A DNA stretch of 63,989 bases from Shewanella schlegeliana (GTDB lineage: Bacteria > Pseudomonadota > Gammaproteobacteria > Enterobacterales > Shewanellaceae), in NCBI RefSeq assembly GCF_016765635.1, contig NZ_JAESVD010000017.1, positions 1 through 63,989 on the forward strand, in the 5' to 3' direction. The notes under the pieces are model-generated. The model had not been told where the DNA came from. It made no database searches and saw only the letters and a program-made list of their open reading frames with translations. The position numbers were made by a program, and so were the translations under genes. Positions 1 to 8,063 of this stretch are shown piece by piece; position 1 is the first letter of the stretch, and every line of letters begins with the position of its first letter.

Positions 1-24
1 TACACTTCCCAGTGTCGGCGTCAA
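1..24 (-). promoter_or_regulatory. Second leftward rrn-type promoter, cut by window edge
   Basis: On the minus strand a TTGACG -35 box lies at 19-24. The following spacer reaches the window edge, where the first bases of a probable -10 (TA at positions 2-1) are visible. It lies downstream of the stronger promoter at 213-240. Tandem promoters of this kind precede rRNA operons in Shewanella relatives. The -10 and the transcribed gene are outside the window, so the assignment is an inference. Confidence 0.45.
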
Positions 25-212
25 GCGCTTATTTTAAGAAGTTTTTCAAGCGATGATTCTTTATACAAGGCACATCTAATAAAGCTCTTAAAGCGATTGT
101 CACCAGATTCAAATCTCTTTCGATTTTTGAATCCCCAACACCGCTGCAAGTCCCGTTCTATCTAGCGTTTACGCTGGGTAGTTGACCTGCTGTGCCGTGT
201 CAGTGGATGCGC

Positions 213-280
213 ATTATAGGGAGATTCGAGGCGAGCGCAAGCGCTTTTTGAAAGAAAAATGAAGTTTTTTCAAAAGCCTA
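213..280 (-). promoter_or_regulatory. Strong leftward rRNA-type promoter with UP element
   Basis: Read on the minus strand, a TTGCGC -35 (235-240) is followed after 16 bp by a perfect TATAAT -10 (213-218) and a GCGC discriminator. Upstream, 241-280 is rich in A and T tracts, like an rRNA P1 UP element. The GC-rich discriminator is typical of promoters under ppGpp/DksA control. Downstream, 107-134 holds an 8-bp stem (GATTCAAA/TTTGAATC). No rRNA gene is visible, so the operon is expected left of position 1. Confidence 0.7.
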
Positions 281-814
281 TATTAAGCACACCATACCCA
301 CTAAATACCCCCAGAGTTATCCACAAAACAGACATTTTAGTTCATATTTTGTGCGCCGGGACATTCAGTCTAGTACAGTATTTTCGAGTTGCACGTAGAA
401 TTTTTAATTAAGTTGAATTATTGCAAGCTTTACCTTCATTACTGGAATTATACAGAGTTCCGTTATCTAGGCCTCAGCTCGCTGTATTCCTTATATATGC
501 TCTAAAATAAGCAGGTAACAAATGGTATAACGCTGACTCAGCTAATTATCCTACTCTTTAAACTAAACCATCCGATAACTCCCTGAAGATCTCCACTCAG
601 TAAGATGCCTCTTCTCTATTAGGCTTAGATACTCTTAAAGATTCTGCATACATAATTAAGCTCCCCTTCAGGCTTCGCCTGTTAACCTACTTCCTATAAT
701 GAATTTATTCACTTTAGAGTGATCCCTATAACAATGCGGTAATTGTTCCCTTCACGCACTTGTTAAGACATGCTTGAATAAAACAAACCATTTCTTCTTG
801 CCCGAGGTACTTTC
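281..814. other. Intergenic region without recognised gene
   Basis: An AT-rich stretch between the leftward rrn-type promoters and the exported thioredoxin-like gene. No convincing ORF, RNA gene or repeat is visible. It should contain the promoter of the gene starting at 815. Its ribosome-binding site may be the GAGG at 804-807, seven bases before the start codon. Confidence 0.6.
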
Positions 815-1348
815 ATGCACAATAACGTAAAAGCATTGCTTGCAACCACTGTCTTATTTTTTAGTAGTCAAACATTGGCTAGCAGCGGATGCGCATTCGA
901 AGATAAGCAAGACGGCTTTTTAGCGACTTGCAGTGAGGAGAAACAAGAAGTGATTTTAACTGGTGCTGTAACACATCAAGAGCTTAACCAATTTGACTGG
1001 TTTACCGATGAGTATTCAAATTATACCGCTGATGCATCTGCGATTAGTCAGCTACAAAAAGTAGATACTCCAACAGAAGTCATAGTCATCATCGGTACAT
1101 GGTGCCCTGACTGTCATCGCGAAACCCCTCGCTTCATTCGCATCATTGAAGAGATCAACAATCCAAACATAAAAGTGACATATATTGGTGTAGACAGAGC
1201 CAAACAAGATCCGCAAGGATTAGCTGCTAACTATGAGTTTACCCGTATTCCGACTTTTATTGTTGAACAAGACAATAAAGAGATAGGCCGCATCGTCGAA
1301 AGACCAGAAGTGACACTAGAGGCTGATTTGGTAAATATCTTAAAGTAA
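815..1348 (+). CDS. Exported thioredoxin-like protein
   Basis: A 177-residue protein with an N-terminal signal peptide (hydrophobic residues about 6-21, cleavage near ALA-S). It has a thioredoxin fold with the redox motif WCPDC near residue 96 and a cis-proline region (TRIPTF) near residue 150. The family reduces or exchanges disulphides, here probably in the periplasm. The acidic CPDC active site differs from the CGPC of cytoplasmic thioredoxin at 7500. It stands alone, followed by a strong terminator. The substrate is unknown. Confidence 0.8.
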   Translation: MHNNVKALLATTVLFFSSQTLASSGCAFEDKQDGFLATCSEEKQEVILTGAVTHQELNQFDWFTDEYSNYTADASAISQLQKVDTPTEVIVIIGTWCPDCHRETPRFIRIIEEINNPNIKVTYIGVDRAKQDPQGLAANYEFTRIPTFIVEQDNKEIGRIVERPEVTLEADLVNILK

Positions 1349-1367
1349 CCTTGTAGCTAATAAAATT

Positions 1368-1391
1368 AAAAGGCCGCAAATGCGGCCTTTT
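1368..1391. terminator. Bidirectional intrinsic terminator
   Basis: A perfect hairpin with 11-bp arms (AAAAGGCCGCA / TGCGGCCTTTT) and a 2-nt loop. It lies between the thioredoxin-like gene (+) and the TonB receptor gene (-), and has A and T tracts suited to both directions. Confidence 0.9.
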
Positions 1392-1421
1392 ATACTCTTA
1401 TATTAGCTAGTAACTTCTACA

Positions 1422-4403
1422 TTAGAAATCGTAACGAACCGACGCTCTAACATAACGCGGAGTCTGGAAACTATCAGCGTAACCATAGCGAATGTTCTTA
1501 GCACCACTGTCAAACTCATATTGCTCATCCACTCCTGTAACACCATCGAAGTTAAACAAGTTGAATACGTTTAACTTGAAGTTAAGACGGCCTGCTTCAT
1601 TAAAGTCCATTGTGTAAGACATATTTAGGTCAATGTTATAAATCCAATCCGTTCGTCCCATGGTGCCACGAGGTGCGGCTTCACCGCCGGCATAGAAAGA
1701 TGAAGCACCGTACCAATCACGACCATAACAAGTCCCATCAATCGCCACAGCCTGAACACAGTAACCTTGGTCTTCAGGGTGAACGCCAAAGGCATTAATT
1801 GGACGACCAGATTGTAGGTACGAGTTAAAACCAACGCTGAAATCATCAGTTACGTTATAAACACCATATAACTTGAAGTTATGACGACGATCGTTTGGTA
1901 GGTAACCATCACCATTATCCATAAGTTCAGGGTAGTCAAAAGATGTTGTCCAACCTGGATCTGCCTGCTCATTATCAGAACGAACTAGGCCTTCTGTATT
2001 ACCTTCACTCTTAGACCAAGTATAAGAACCATTCAGTGTAAAGTCGTCTGTAACATTACCGCTAAAGCTTAGCTCGATAGCCTTATATGTACGCTCAGCT
2101 TCTGGAAAGCCCATTTGATCGGCATTTACATTTACAGTCTCTTTAACACCATCACCATCTACATCATAATAGATCTCTGTACCAATCCCTGGGTTTGTTA
2201 GTGTCGGGAACCAACCACCAACAAAGTAATCTTCAGCGCTTGTTTCACCATTACCAGCATGCCATGTATTTGCATCATAGTTTTCTAAAATCCATTGGTT
2301 CATACCGTAGTTAAATGATACATCTTCAATAGATTGCTTAAGATCGCGATACACACCACGCACACCTACAGCCCAATCATCATTAACCTGCTGCTGATAA
2401 CCAATTGCAAACTCATCTGAATACATTGAGCCAGCTTTGTTATTAAACAGCTGATCAGCATCTGGTACTGAACCGTCAGCAACAACGCGGCGACTAATTT
2501 CATCTCCTAGTATTGGAGAACCATCTGCATTAACACCATCAAGATGACTTACGATATGTGAATCATACGCAGCAGATGCCATGCGTAAGTTTGTGTTTGG
2601 AGATACAGGCTGGAAATAACGTCCATATGAAGCGTATAACTTACTCGCACCATCTCCCAGTACATCCCATGTAGCACCTAAGCGTGGCGCAAATTGGCCA
2701 TCTAGGTCGACATACTTGTCACCAGAACCAGTAGTGTTACTAAATTCGCTATAACGAACACCAGCATTAATCGTTACAGTATCAGTCACTTCCCAAGTAT
2801 CAGAAACATATAGTGCAGTATGAACGTTTTCTGTTTCGCTATTTTTCCCCCAAATACGCAAATCAGCATACTCAGTACCTTCAGCAAGCCCGTATGAATT
2901 ATCAGGACCTGCAGCAAAATACTCATACCAACCATCACCGTGCGGTGTATAGATATCAGCAATTTCTAGACGCTCATAATCATAACCAGCACGTAATGTA
3001 TGATCACCAATAACCCAGTCTAAATCGATACGGTAAGTGATTCGTTTGTCTTCAGTTTCTGAAGAGCCATAACCAACCCAGTCACCTAAGCGCTCCCATG
3101 AACCGGAACGAAGATCCCAATAGGTAGATTGATCTAACGTGCCAGAGTTATCCTTGGTAGATTGGGTGATCTCACCATACATAGCTGTTAAAGTAATATC
3201 GTCTGTTAGATAACCAGTATATAAAGCATTCCAACCAATTCCGCCGTATGTGGACTCTGTTACACCAATCTCATCACCACGACCGCCGTTTTCATCACGC
3301 TGGTATTCATTTCCTGTGTAGTCGCCTTCATTACTGAAAGCCATTACACCCAAAGAGTGATCTTCATGGATAAACCAATCAACTTTGGTAAACCAACGGT
3401 TAGTCTTCCACTCATTATCGTTAATCTGACTCTCACCGTATCCAGTGGTTTCCTCTTCAAACGGGTTCCATAAACCGTAGAAAAATAACTTGTCTTCAAT
3501 TAATGCACCTGAAGCCCAAATATTATATTCAGTTTCTTGCCAATAACCGTCTTTCGCCTCTTCAATAGTGCCATCATCTTTCATTCTTAGCGCCGGTTCA
3601 GCTAACGAATCTGGTGCGATTTCAGCTTTTGCACCAAACTGCCACTCATTATCACCCGACTTTGACACTAGACTTACAACACCACCGATAAAACGACCAT
3701 ATTCAGCCGATACACCACCAGTTTGTACTTCAGTTTGCGCAATAGCTTCCCATGGAAGATCGATATCGCCCATACCTTTACGTAAATCAGTGATATTTAG
3801 TCCGTTTAGATAGTATCCGTTTTCTGCAACTGATGAGCCGCCAATCGAAACGCCGCCGAAACCATCATCACCTGCGACAGAGCCTGGAGTAAGTAAGGCA
3901 ATAGCAGTGGCATCTAATTCAACGGGTAACTGGTTAAGTTCACCCATAGAGATAACTTGTGACGCTGTAGTACTAGAAGTATCTACTCGGCTAATTCTTG
4001 CGCCACTAACAGCAATACGCTCGACACCAGAATCCTCAAGATCAAGAGCAACATCGAAAGTCAGTGCATTACCCATAGTAACTGCTATGTGTTGCTCTCT
4101 TACTTGGTAATAACCGTCTTTAGAGATGGTTACTGTATATTTACCAATCGGCAGACCTTTAAGAGAGAAGCTACCGTTTGCACCTGTAGTCGTTTCTCTC
4201 ACAATACCTTTTGATTCATGCTTAATAATAACTTTTGCATTACTAAGATTTGAGCCAGCTTCAGTGGTAATTCGACCTTGCATAACACCTAAGCCATCGG
4301 CTGCCATCGCAGCAGGCGCAGATATAAACAACACCGACCCCACGGCTAATGCAGCTAACGTTTTTTTCGGCGAAAATCGCTTCGAAGCGTTACTTCCAGA
4401 CAT
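1422..4403 (-). CDS. TonB-dependent outer-membrane receptor, Oar-like
   Basis: A 993-residue protein with a long signal peptide (cleavage near AMA-AD, residue 34). A carboxypeptidase-regulatory-like beta domain follows (about 38-125, with GKYTVTISKDGY). A plug domain spans roughly 135-250 (ISMGELNQLPV, NGYYLNGLNITDL). The rest is a beta barrel ending in an aromatic residue (SVRYDF). This architecture is shared by Oar/OmpA-related receptors that import large substrates with TonB energy. The substrate cannot be read from the sequence. It is a single gene with a possible operator palindrome just upstream (4432-4441). Confidence 0.88.
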   Translation of the reverse strand: MSGSNASKRFSPKKTLAALAVGSVLFISAPAAMAADGLGVMQGRITTEAGSNLSNAKVIIKHESKGIVRETTTGANGSFSLKGLPIGKYTVTISKDGYYQVREQHIAVTMGNALTFDVALDLEDSGVERIAVSGARISRVDTSSTTASQVISMGELNQLPVELDATAIALLTPGSVAGDDGFGGVSIGGSSVAENGYYLNGLNITDLRKGMGDIDLPWEAIAQTEVQTGGVSAEYGRFIGGVVSLVSKSGDNEWQFGAKAEIAPDSLAEPALRMKDDGTIEEAKDGYWQETEYNIWASGALIEDKLFFYGLWNPFEEETTGYGESQINDNEWKTNRWFTKVDWFIHEDHSLGVMAFSNEGDYTGNEYQRDENGGRGDEIGVTESTYGGIGWNALYTGYLTDDITLTAMYGEITQSTKDNSGTLDQSTYWDLRSGSWERLGDWVGYGSSETEDKRITYRIDLDWVIGDHTLRAGYDYERLEIADIYTPHGDGWYEYFAAGPDNSYGLAEGTEYADLRIWGKNSETENVHTALYVSDTWEVTDTVTINAGVRYSEFSNTTGSGDKYVDLDGQFAPRLGATWDVLGDGASKLYASYGRYFQPVSPNTNLRMASAAYDSHIVSHLDGVNADGSPILGDEISRRVVADGSVPDADQLFNNKAGSMYSDEFAIGYQQQVNDDWAVGVRGVYRDLKQSIEDVSFNYGMNQWILENYDANTWHAGNGETSAEDYFVGGWFPTLTNPGIGTEIYYDVDGDGVKETVNVNADQMGFPEAERTYKAIELSFSGNVTDDFTLNGSYTWSKSEGNTEGLVRSDNEQADPGWTTSFDYPELMDNGDGYLPNDRRHNFKLYGVYNVTDDFSVGFNSYLQSGRPINAFGVHPEDQGYCVQAVAIDGTCYGRDWYGASSFYAGGEAAPRGTMGRTDWIYNIDLNMSYTMDFNEAGRLNFKLNVFNLFNFDGVTGVDEQYEFDSGAKNIRYGYADSFQTPRYVRASVRYDF

Positions 4404-4855
4404 AATTTATCTCCCTTAAACTTTCTTTGAGTAAGCGCTTAGTCAGAATATTTTTTAATAAGATTGGGTACAGAACAGCCAAGCGCAACAAAACGTTAAC
4501 ACAACATACATATTTTATACAATCTACATTATCCAGAAGGCTATAGAATTGAGAGTATTTAAGGTTTTTATGAAGTAGAAGATCTAGAGAACAACACACA
4601 CTACAGTTTTAACGTTTACAAAAATCAACAAAAGCAGTCGGTGGAACCGTAAATTAGTTACATGCCAGATAAAAAGACTGAAATAAGCAGGGGAAATATA
4701 ATTTTAATTGTTAAGAGCAGCTAAAGCAGAGTCATTACAGCGGCAAGTATTGAGTTAATTGATACTCAAACGCGACAAAATAGAATTGAATACAAATAAT
4801 AGAAAGAGGGATTAAGAGTTGAATATAAAGTAAAAGTAAAAATAAAATTAATAAG
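4404..4855. other. AT-rich upstream region of the TonB receptor gene
   Basis: A 452-bp gene-free stretch. Reading leftward it should hold the receptor promoter. TAAGCGCTTA (4432-4441) is a perfect 10-bp palindrome about 30 bp from the start codon, and AACGTT occurs near 4494 and 4611. These are compatible with LacI-family operators but are not diagnostic. A 69-codon frame over 4390-4599 lacks protein-like features and is not called. Confidence 0.5.
4432..4441. promoter_or_regulatory. Palindromic candidate operator
   Basis: TAAGCGCTTA is a perfect palindrome with two further matching outer pairs (G4429/C4444, A4430/T4443). It lies between the probable promoter and the start codon of the TonB receptor gene. 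LacI-family regulators often bind CG-centred palindromes of this kind near sugar-uptake receptors. Position and symmetry are seen; the regulator is unknown. Confidence 0.35.
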
Positions 4856-5767
4856 CTAAAGGTTACTCGCTAGAGTCTGCAGCACACCTTCACGCAGGGC
4901 ACCACCAGAAAGGTGGAGTTTTTCAATTTCAAGTAACTCAAATAGAGCAAGTAAAATTGACACGCCAGCAGCAAATGTTGGCGCTCTTTCATGATTCAAC
5001 CCCGGAATTTCTAGCATTGACGAATCCTCTTGGGCCAATACTTCCTGTTTTAGCTGCAGTAAAACAGCTAGTGTGATTGTACTAGAAAGATTACGATGGT
5101 TTAGTAGTTCAACAACTGACTGAACACTGCCCGACGCCCCGACTACGCAATGCCAACCTAATGTTCTAAGCTCGCCAAGCTGTTTTCCCAATATCCCCTT
5201 GACCTTGGCCTTAGCGTCATCAAAATCCAGTTGCTGGAATGGGAAGCTGCCAAAAAAGGCCTCGTTAAAAGTAACACACCCAATAGGCAAGCTGGTTTTG
5301 AGTAGTACCCGACTACCATCACCGATAATAAACTCGGTGCTTGCCCCACCAATATCGATAACAAGACGGCGCCCTTCACCTTCGGTCGTAGCAACCATAC
5401 CTTGATAGATAAGCTCAGCCTCACGCATACCGGAGATAATTTCGATAGGGTGGCCGAGAATAGTGAGTGCTCGCCGACAAAAGTCATCCGAATTTGAGAT
5501 GTTTCTCAGTGTGGCTGTAGCAATTACTGCCACGTTATCACCGCTAACGCCCTCTTTTTCGAGCATTTTGGCAAACATTTTTAAGCAGTCGAGCCCACGT
5601 AATAACACCTCTTCACTCAGCGAACCATCGGCTAAAATACCTTCAGCCAAACGAACTTTTCGTTTGTACTTAGCAATAATTTTAGGCTGATGGCCATCAG
5701 TTTTAGCCACCAGCATATTAAAACTATTTGAGCCTAATGTGATGGCTGCATAAAGAGGTGCTGTCAT
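4856..5767 (-). CDS. gppA: Ppx/GppA family phosphatase, short form
   Basis: A 303-residue protein of the ASKHA-fold exopolyphosphatase/guanosine pentaphosphatase family. It shows TLGSNSFNMLVA (residues 11-22), the phosphate-2 motif DIGGASTEF near residue 140, and a C-terminal GGALREG. E. coli GppA (converts pppGpp to ppGpp) and Ppx are near 500 residues. This protein ends after the two catalytic subdomains and lacks the C-terminal HD-like region. It sits 13 bp after rhlB, as in the E. coli gppA-rhlB pair. Family is certain; the choice between pppGpp and polyphosphate as substrate rests on gene order. Confidence 0.8.
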   Translation of the reverse strand: MTAPLYAAITLGSNSFNMLVAKTDGHQPKIIAKYKRKVRLAEGILADGSLSEEVLLRGLDCLKMFAKMLEKEGVSGDNVAVIATATLRNISNSDDFCRRALTILGHPIEIISGMREAELIYQGMVATTEGEGRRLVIDIGGASTEFIIGDGSRVLLKTSLPIGCVTFNEAFFGSFPFQQLDFDDAKAKVKGILGKQLGELRTLGWHCVVGASGSVQSVVELLNHRNLSSTITLAVLLQLKQEVLAQEDSSMLEIPGLNHERAPTFAAGVSILLALFELLEIEKLHLSGGALREGVLQTLASNL

Positions 5768-5780
5768 TGAGCGCTATCGC

Positions 5781-7097
5781 CTAAGAATGCCTACGCGTTC
5801 TATCATGACGACGTGGACCACTACTACGATGGTTGCCCTGTGGGCGACCTTGACCACTGCGATCACGCTGATTGCGAGTATGACTAGTAGGCTTACGATG
5901 AATTTTTACTGGTGGTGGAATATCATCAAGTAGCGCATCGCTATCGTAAGATGTCACCGGAATTGAGTGTTGAATATAAGACTCAATAGCAGGCAAGTTA
6001 AGAGCATACTCTTCACATGCAAAACTCACTGACACACCTTTTTGACCTGCGCGGCCTGTACGACCAATACGGTGTACGTAATCTTCGCAGTCATCGGGTA
6101 GATCGTAGTTATAAACGTGAGATACATCAGAGATATGCAAACCACGCGCCGCAACGTCTGTGGCCACTAAGATGTCAATTTCACCTTTGGTGAACTGCTC
6201 AAGAATACGTAAACGTTTCTTCTGCGGTACATCACCTGTTAACAAGCCTGCGCGATGTCCGTCACCTTCAAGCCATGACCATACTTTTTCGCAGCTGTGT
6301 TTAGTATTAGAAAAGACGATGGCTTTTTCTGGCCAGTCTTCTTCAAGCAAAGACAATAGCAAAGGCATCTTCTCCTCCATCGATGGATAGAAGATCTCCT
6401 CTTTAATGTTCTTTGATGTTTTCTCGTTTGGCGCAATCTCAACCTTCTCTGGCTCATTCATGTGGTCATAAGCAAGCTCCTGCACTTTCATAGAAAGCGT
6501 TGCAGAGAACAACATATTCAAACGTGACTTAGCATCTGGCATACGTCTAAACAGGAAGCGAATGTCTTTAATAAAGCCTAGATCGAACATGCGATCGGCT
6601 TCATCAAGCACAACAGCCTGAATCGCACTCACGTTAATGACACCTTGGCGTACGTAATCAATAATTCGACCCGTAGTACCAATAAGTACGTCAACGCCTT
6701 TATCCAGTACTTTACGCTGTGCTTCATAACCCTCGCCACCGTAAACAATACCAACCTTAAGACCGGTATGTTTAACCAATAAATTGGCATCTTTAGCAAT
6801 TTGAATCGCTAACTCTCGAGTCGGCGCCATGATAATAGCGCGTGGTTGATTGAGTTGACGATCTGCTGGGGCTGGTACTGATAAGAGGTGGTTAAAGGTC
6901 GCAACCAAAAAGGCCAAGGTTTTCCCTGTACCCGTTTGCGCCTGACCAGCTATATCTTTTTTTTCTAATAAAATCGGTAATGATAACGCTTGAATCGGAG
7001 TACAGAACTCAAACCCAGCTTCATTAAGTGCTTGATGAACCTCTTTATGTAAGGGGAATTCAGCAAACTTCTTTGTAGATAAATGTGTTTCGCTCAT
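5781..7097 (-). CDS. rhlB: DEAD-box ATP-dependent RNA helicase RhlB
   Basis: A 438-residue DEAD-box helicase. Visible motifs are the Q motif (FCTPIQALSLP), Walker A (AQTGTGKT), the DEAD box (VLDEADRMFDLGF), SAT (FSATLS), and HRIGRTGR near residue 350. The C-terminal tail is rich in Arg, Pro, Ser and Gly, as in RhlB, and is likely RNA-binding. RhlB unwinds structured RNA for RNase E in the degradosome. It is divergent from trxA and shares a transcript with the GppA-type gene. Confidence 0.93.
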   Translation of the reverse strand: MSETHLSTKKFAEFPLHKEVHQALNEAGFEFCTPIQALSLPILLEKKDIAGQAQTGTGKTLAFLVATFNHLLSVPAPADRQLNQPRAIIMAPTRELAIQIAKDANLLVKHTGLKVGIVYGGEGYEAQRKVLDKGVDVLIGTTGRIIDYVRQGVINVSAIQAVVLDEADRMFDLGFIKDIRFLFRRMPDAKSRLNMLFSATLSMKVQELAYDHMNEPEKVEIAPNEKTSKNIKEEIFYPSMEEKMPLLLSLLEEDWPEKAIVFSNTKHSCEKVWSWLEGDGHRAGLLTGDVPQKKRLRILEQFTKGEIDILVATDVAARGLHISDVSHVYNYDLPDDCEDYVHRIGRTGRAGQKGVSVSFACEEYALNLPAIESYIQHSIPVTSYDSDALLDDIPPPVKIHRKPTSHTRNQRDRSGQGRPQGNHRSSGPRRHDRTRRHS

Positions 7098-7499
7098 AGC
7101 GCAGGCTTACCTGTAAAGGTTGCAATAAAAAACTCGATCGTTTGAAATAGCGATAGAATTTTATCACGGAAAATTGGTGCACACTCTGAGAAACGTAGTT
7201 CACGGTACTTTTTGCATCGGTGACGGAATCACTATTCCCTCTGTTTTATATGATGCTATGAAATTTTAGCGTGTATTTACGGTTCTCTTAGGACAATTTT
7301 AAACGCTTATTCGCGTTAGACGTCATTGACGTAGGCTAACTATGCCTGTAAATCAGCGTCTTGTCTAAAGCGTTTTTTGCTCCTAAAGAGTACTGCAGTA
7401 ATATTTGCATAACTTTTGGCTTGAAAAGCTATTTTACCAACCCAATATACAGGTTAAGCCATTAACAAACCAGCGATGGCAACCAAACTGGAGAACAAC
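7098..7499. other. rhlB-trxA divergent intergenic region
   Basis: About 400 bp without a coding gene. It contains the divergent promoters of rhlB (-) and trxA (+) and, at 7301-7378, a large imperfect hairpin ending in a T tract, listed separately. A start codon at 7476, in frame with trxA, lies here but is less likely than 7500. Confidence 0.6.
7301..7378 (+). ncRNA. Structured, terminator-like RNA element upstream of trxA
   Basis: On the + strand AAACGCT (7301-7307) pairs with AGCGTTT (7369-7375), and TTAGAC (7316-7321) pairs with GTCTAA (7363-7368), leaving an 8-nt bulge on the left side. Inside, GGC/GCC and GACG/CGTC can form further short stems. The right arm runs into TTTTTT (7373-7378), so the structure can act as an intrinsic terminator. 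It could end a small RNA or attenuate trxA. No promoter is assigned, and the function is an inference. Confidence 0.4.
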
Positions 7500-7826
7500 A
7501 TGAGCGACAAGATTGTATACCTAAGCGACGATAGCTTTGAAAATGACGTAATTAACTCTGAACTACCAGTTCTGGTTGATTTTTGGGCTGAGTGGTGTGG
7601 TCCATGTAAAATGATTGCCCCAATCCTAGATGATGTAGCTGAAGAATATGAAGGTAAAATCACAATCGCTAAGCTGAACGTTGATCAAAACAATGTATCA
7701 CCAGCTAAGTACGGCGTTCGTGGTATCCCAACTCTACTGCTATTTAAAGCCGGTGAGCTTGCTGCTACTAAAGTTGGCGCATTGTCTAAGACTCAGCTTA
7801 AAGAGTTCATCGACGCTCAACTTTAA
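7500..7826 (+). CDS. trxA: Thioredoxin 1
   Basis: A 108-residue cytoplasmic thioredoxin with the WCGPCK active site near residue 33 and the cis-proline loop GIPTLLLF near residue 76. It reduces protein disulphides, ribonucleotide reductase and others. The start at 7500 is chosen over the in-frame ATG at 7476 because GGAG lies at 7490-7493, six bases upstream, and because the length then matches the family (E. coli 109). It lies upstream of rho in the same orientation, as in E. coli. Confidence 0.97.
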   Translation: MSDKIVYLSDDSFENDVINSELPVLVDFWAEWCGPCKMIAPILDDVAEEYEGKITIAKLNVDQNNVSPAKYGVRGIPTLLLFKAGELAATKVGALSKTQLKEFIDAQL

Positions 7827-7833
7827 GCTTAAA

Positions 7834-7865
7834 AATACCGCTCCCCCCCCTGATATAGCGGTATG
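7834..7865 (+). other. Hairpin with C8 loop in trxA-rho intergenic leader
   Basis: ATACCGCT and AGCGGTAT form an 8-bp stem around a loop holding eight consecutive C residues (7843-7850). No T tract follows, so it is not a standard intrinsic terminator. It lies in the 237-bp leader before rho. E. coli rho is autoregulated in its leader, and a C-rich unpaired loop is the kind of sequence Rho binds, but that link is an inference. Confidence 0.4.
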
Positions 7866-8063
7866 AAAGTGATTCCCGGCACAGCTTCAACAAGAAAATG
7901 TGTCGGGTTAAGCTAAACTTCTAGACGCCTCGTCTTGTTAGTGCTACTTTAATAACCAGACACATTCAAATTAACCCACTTCTCGCTATCCAATCGATAT
8001 TCAATAAGCTACAAAACCATTGATCGAAGATAGTATTGTCACGTAAAAACAAGACCCACCAAG

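Noticed and set aside
4390..4599. 69-codon leftward frame upstream of the TonB receptor gene
   Set aside because: It overlaps the receptor start, is Leu/Cys-rich without domain features, and lies in the probable promoter and leader.
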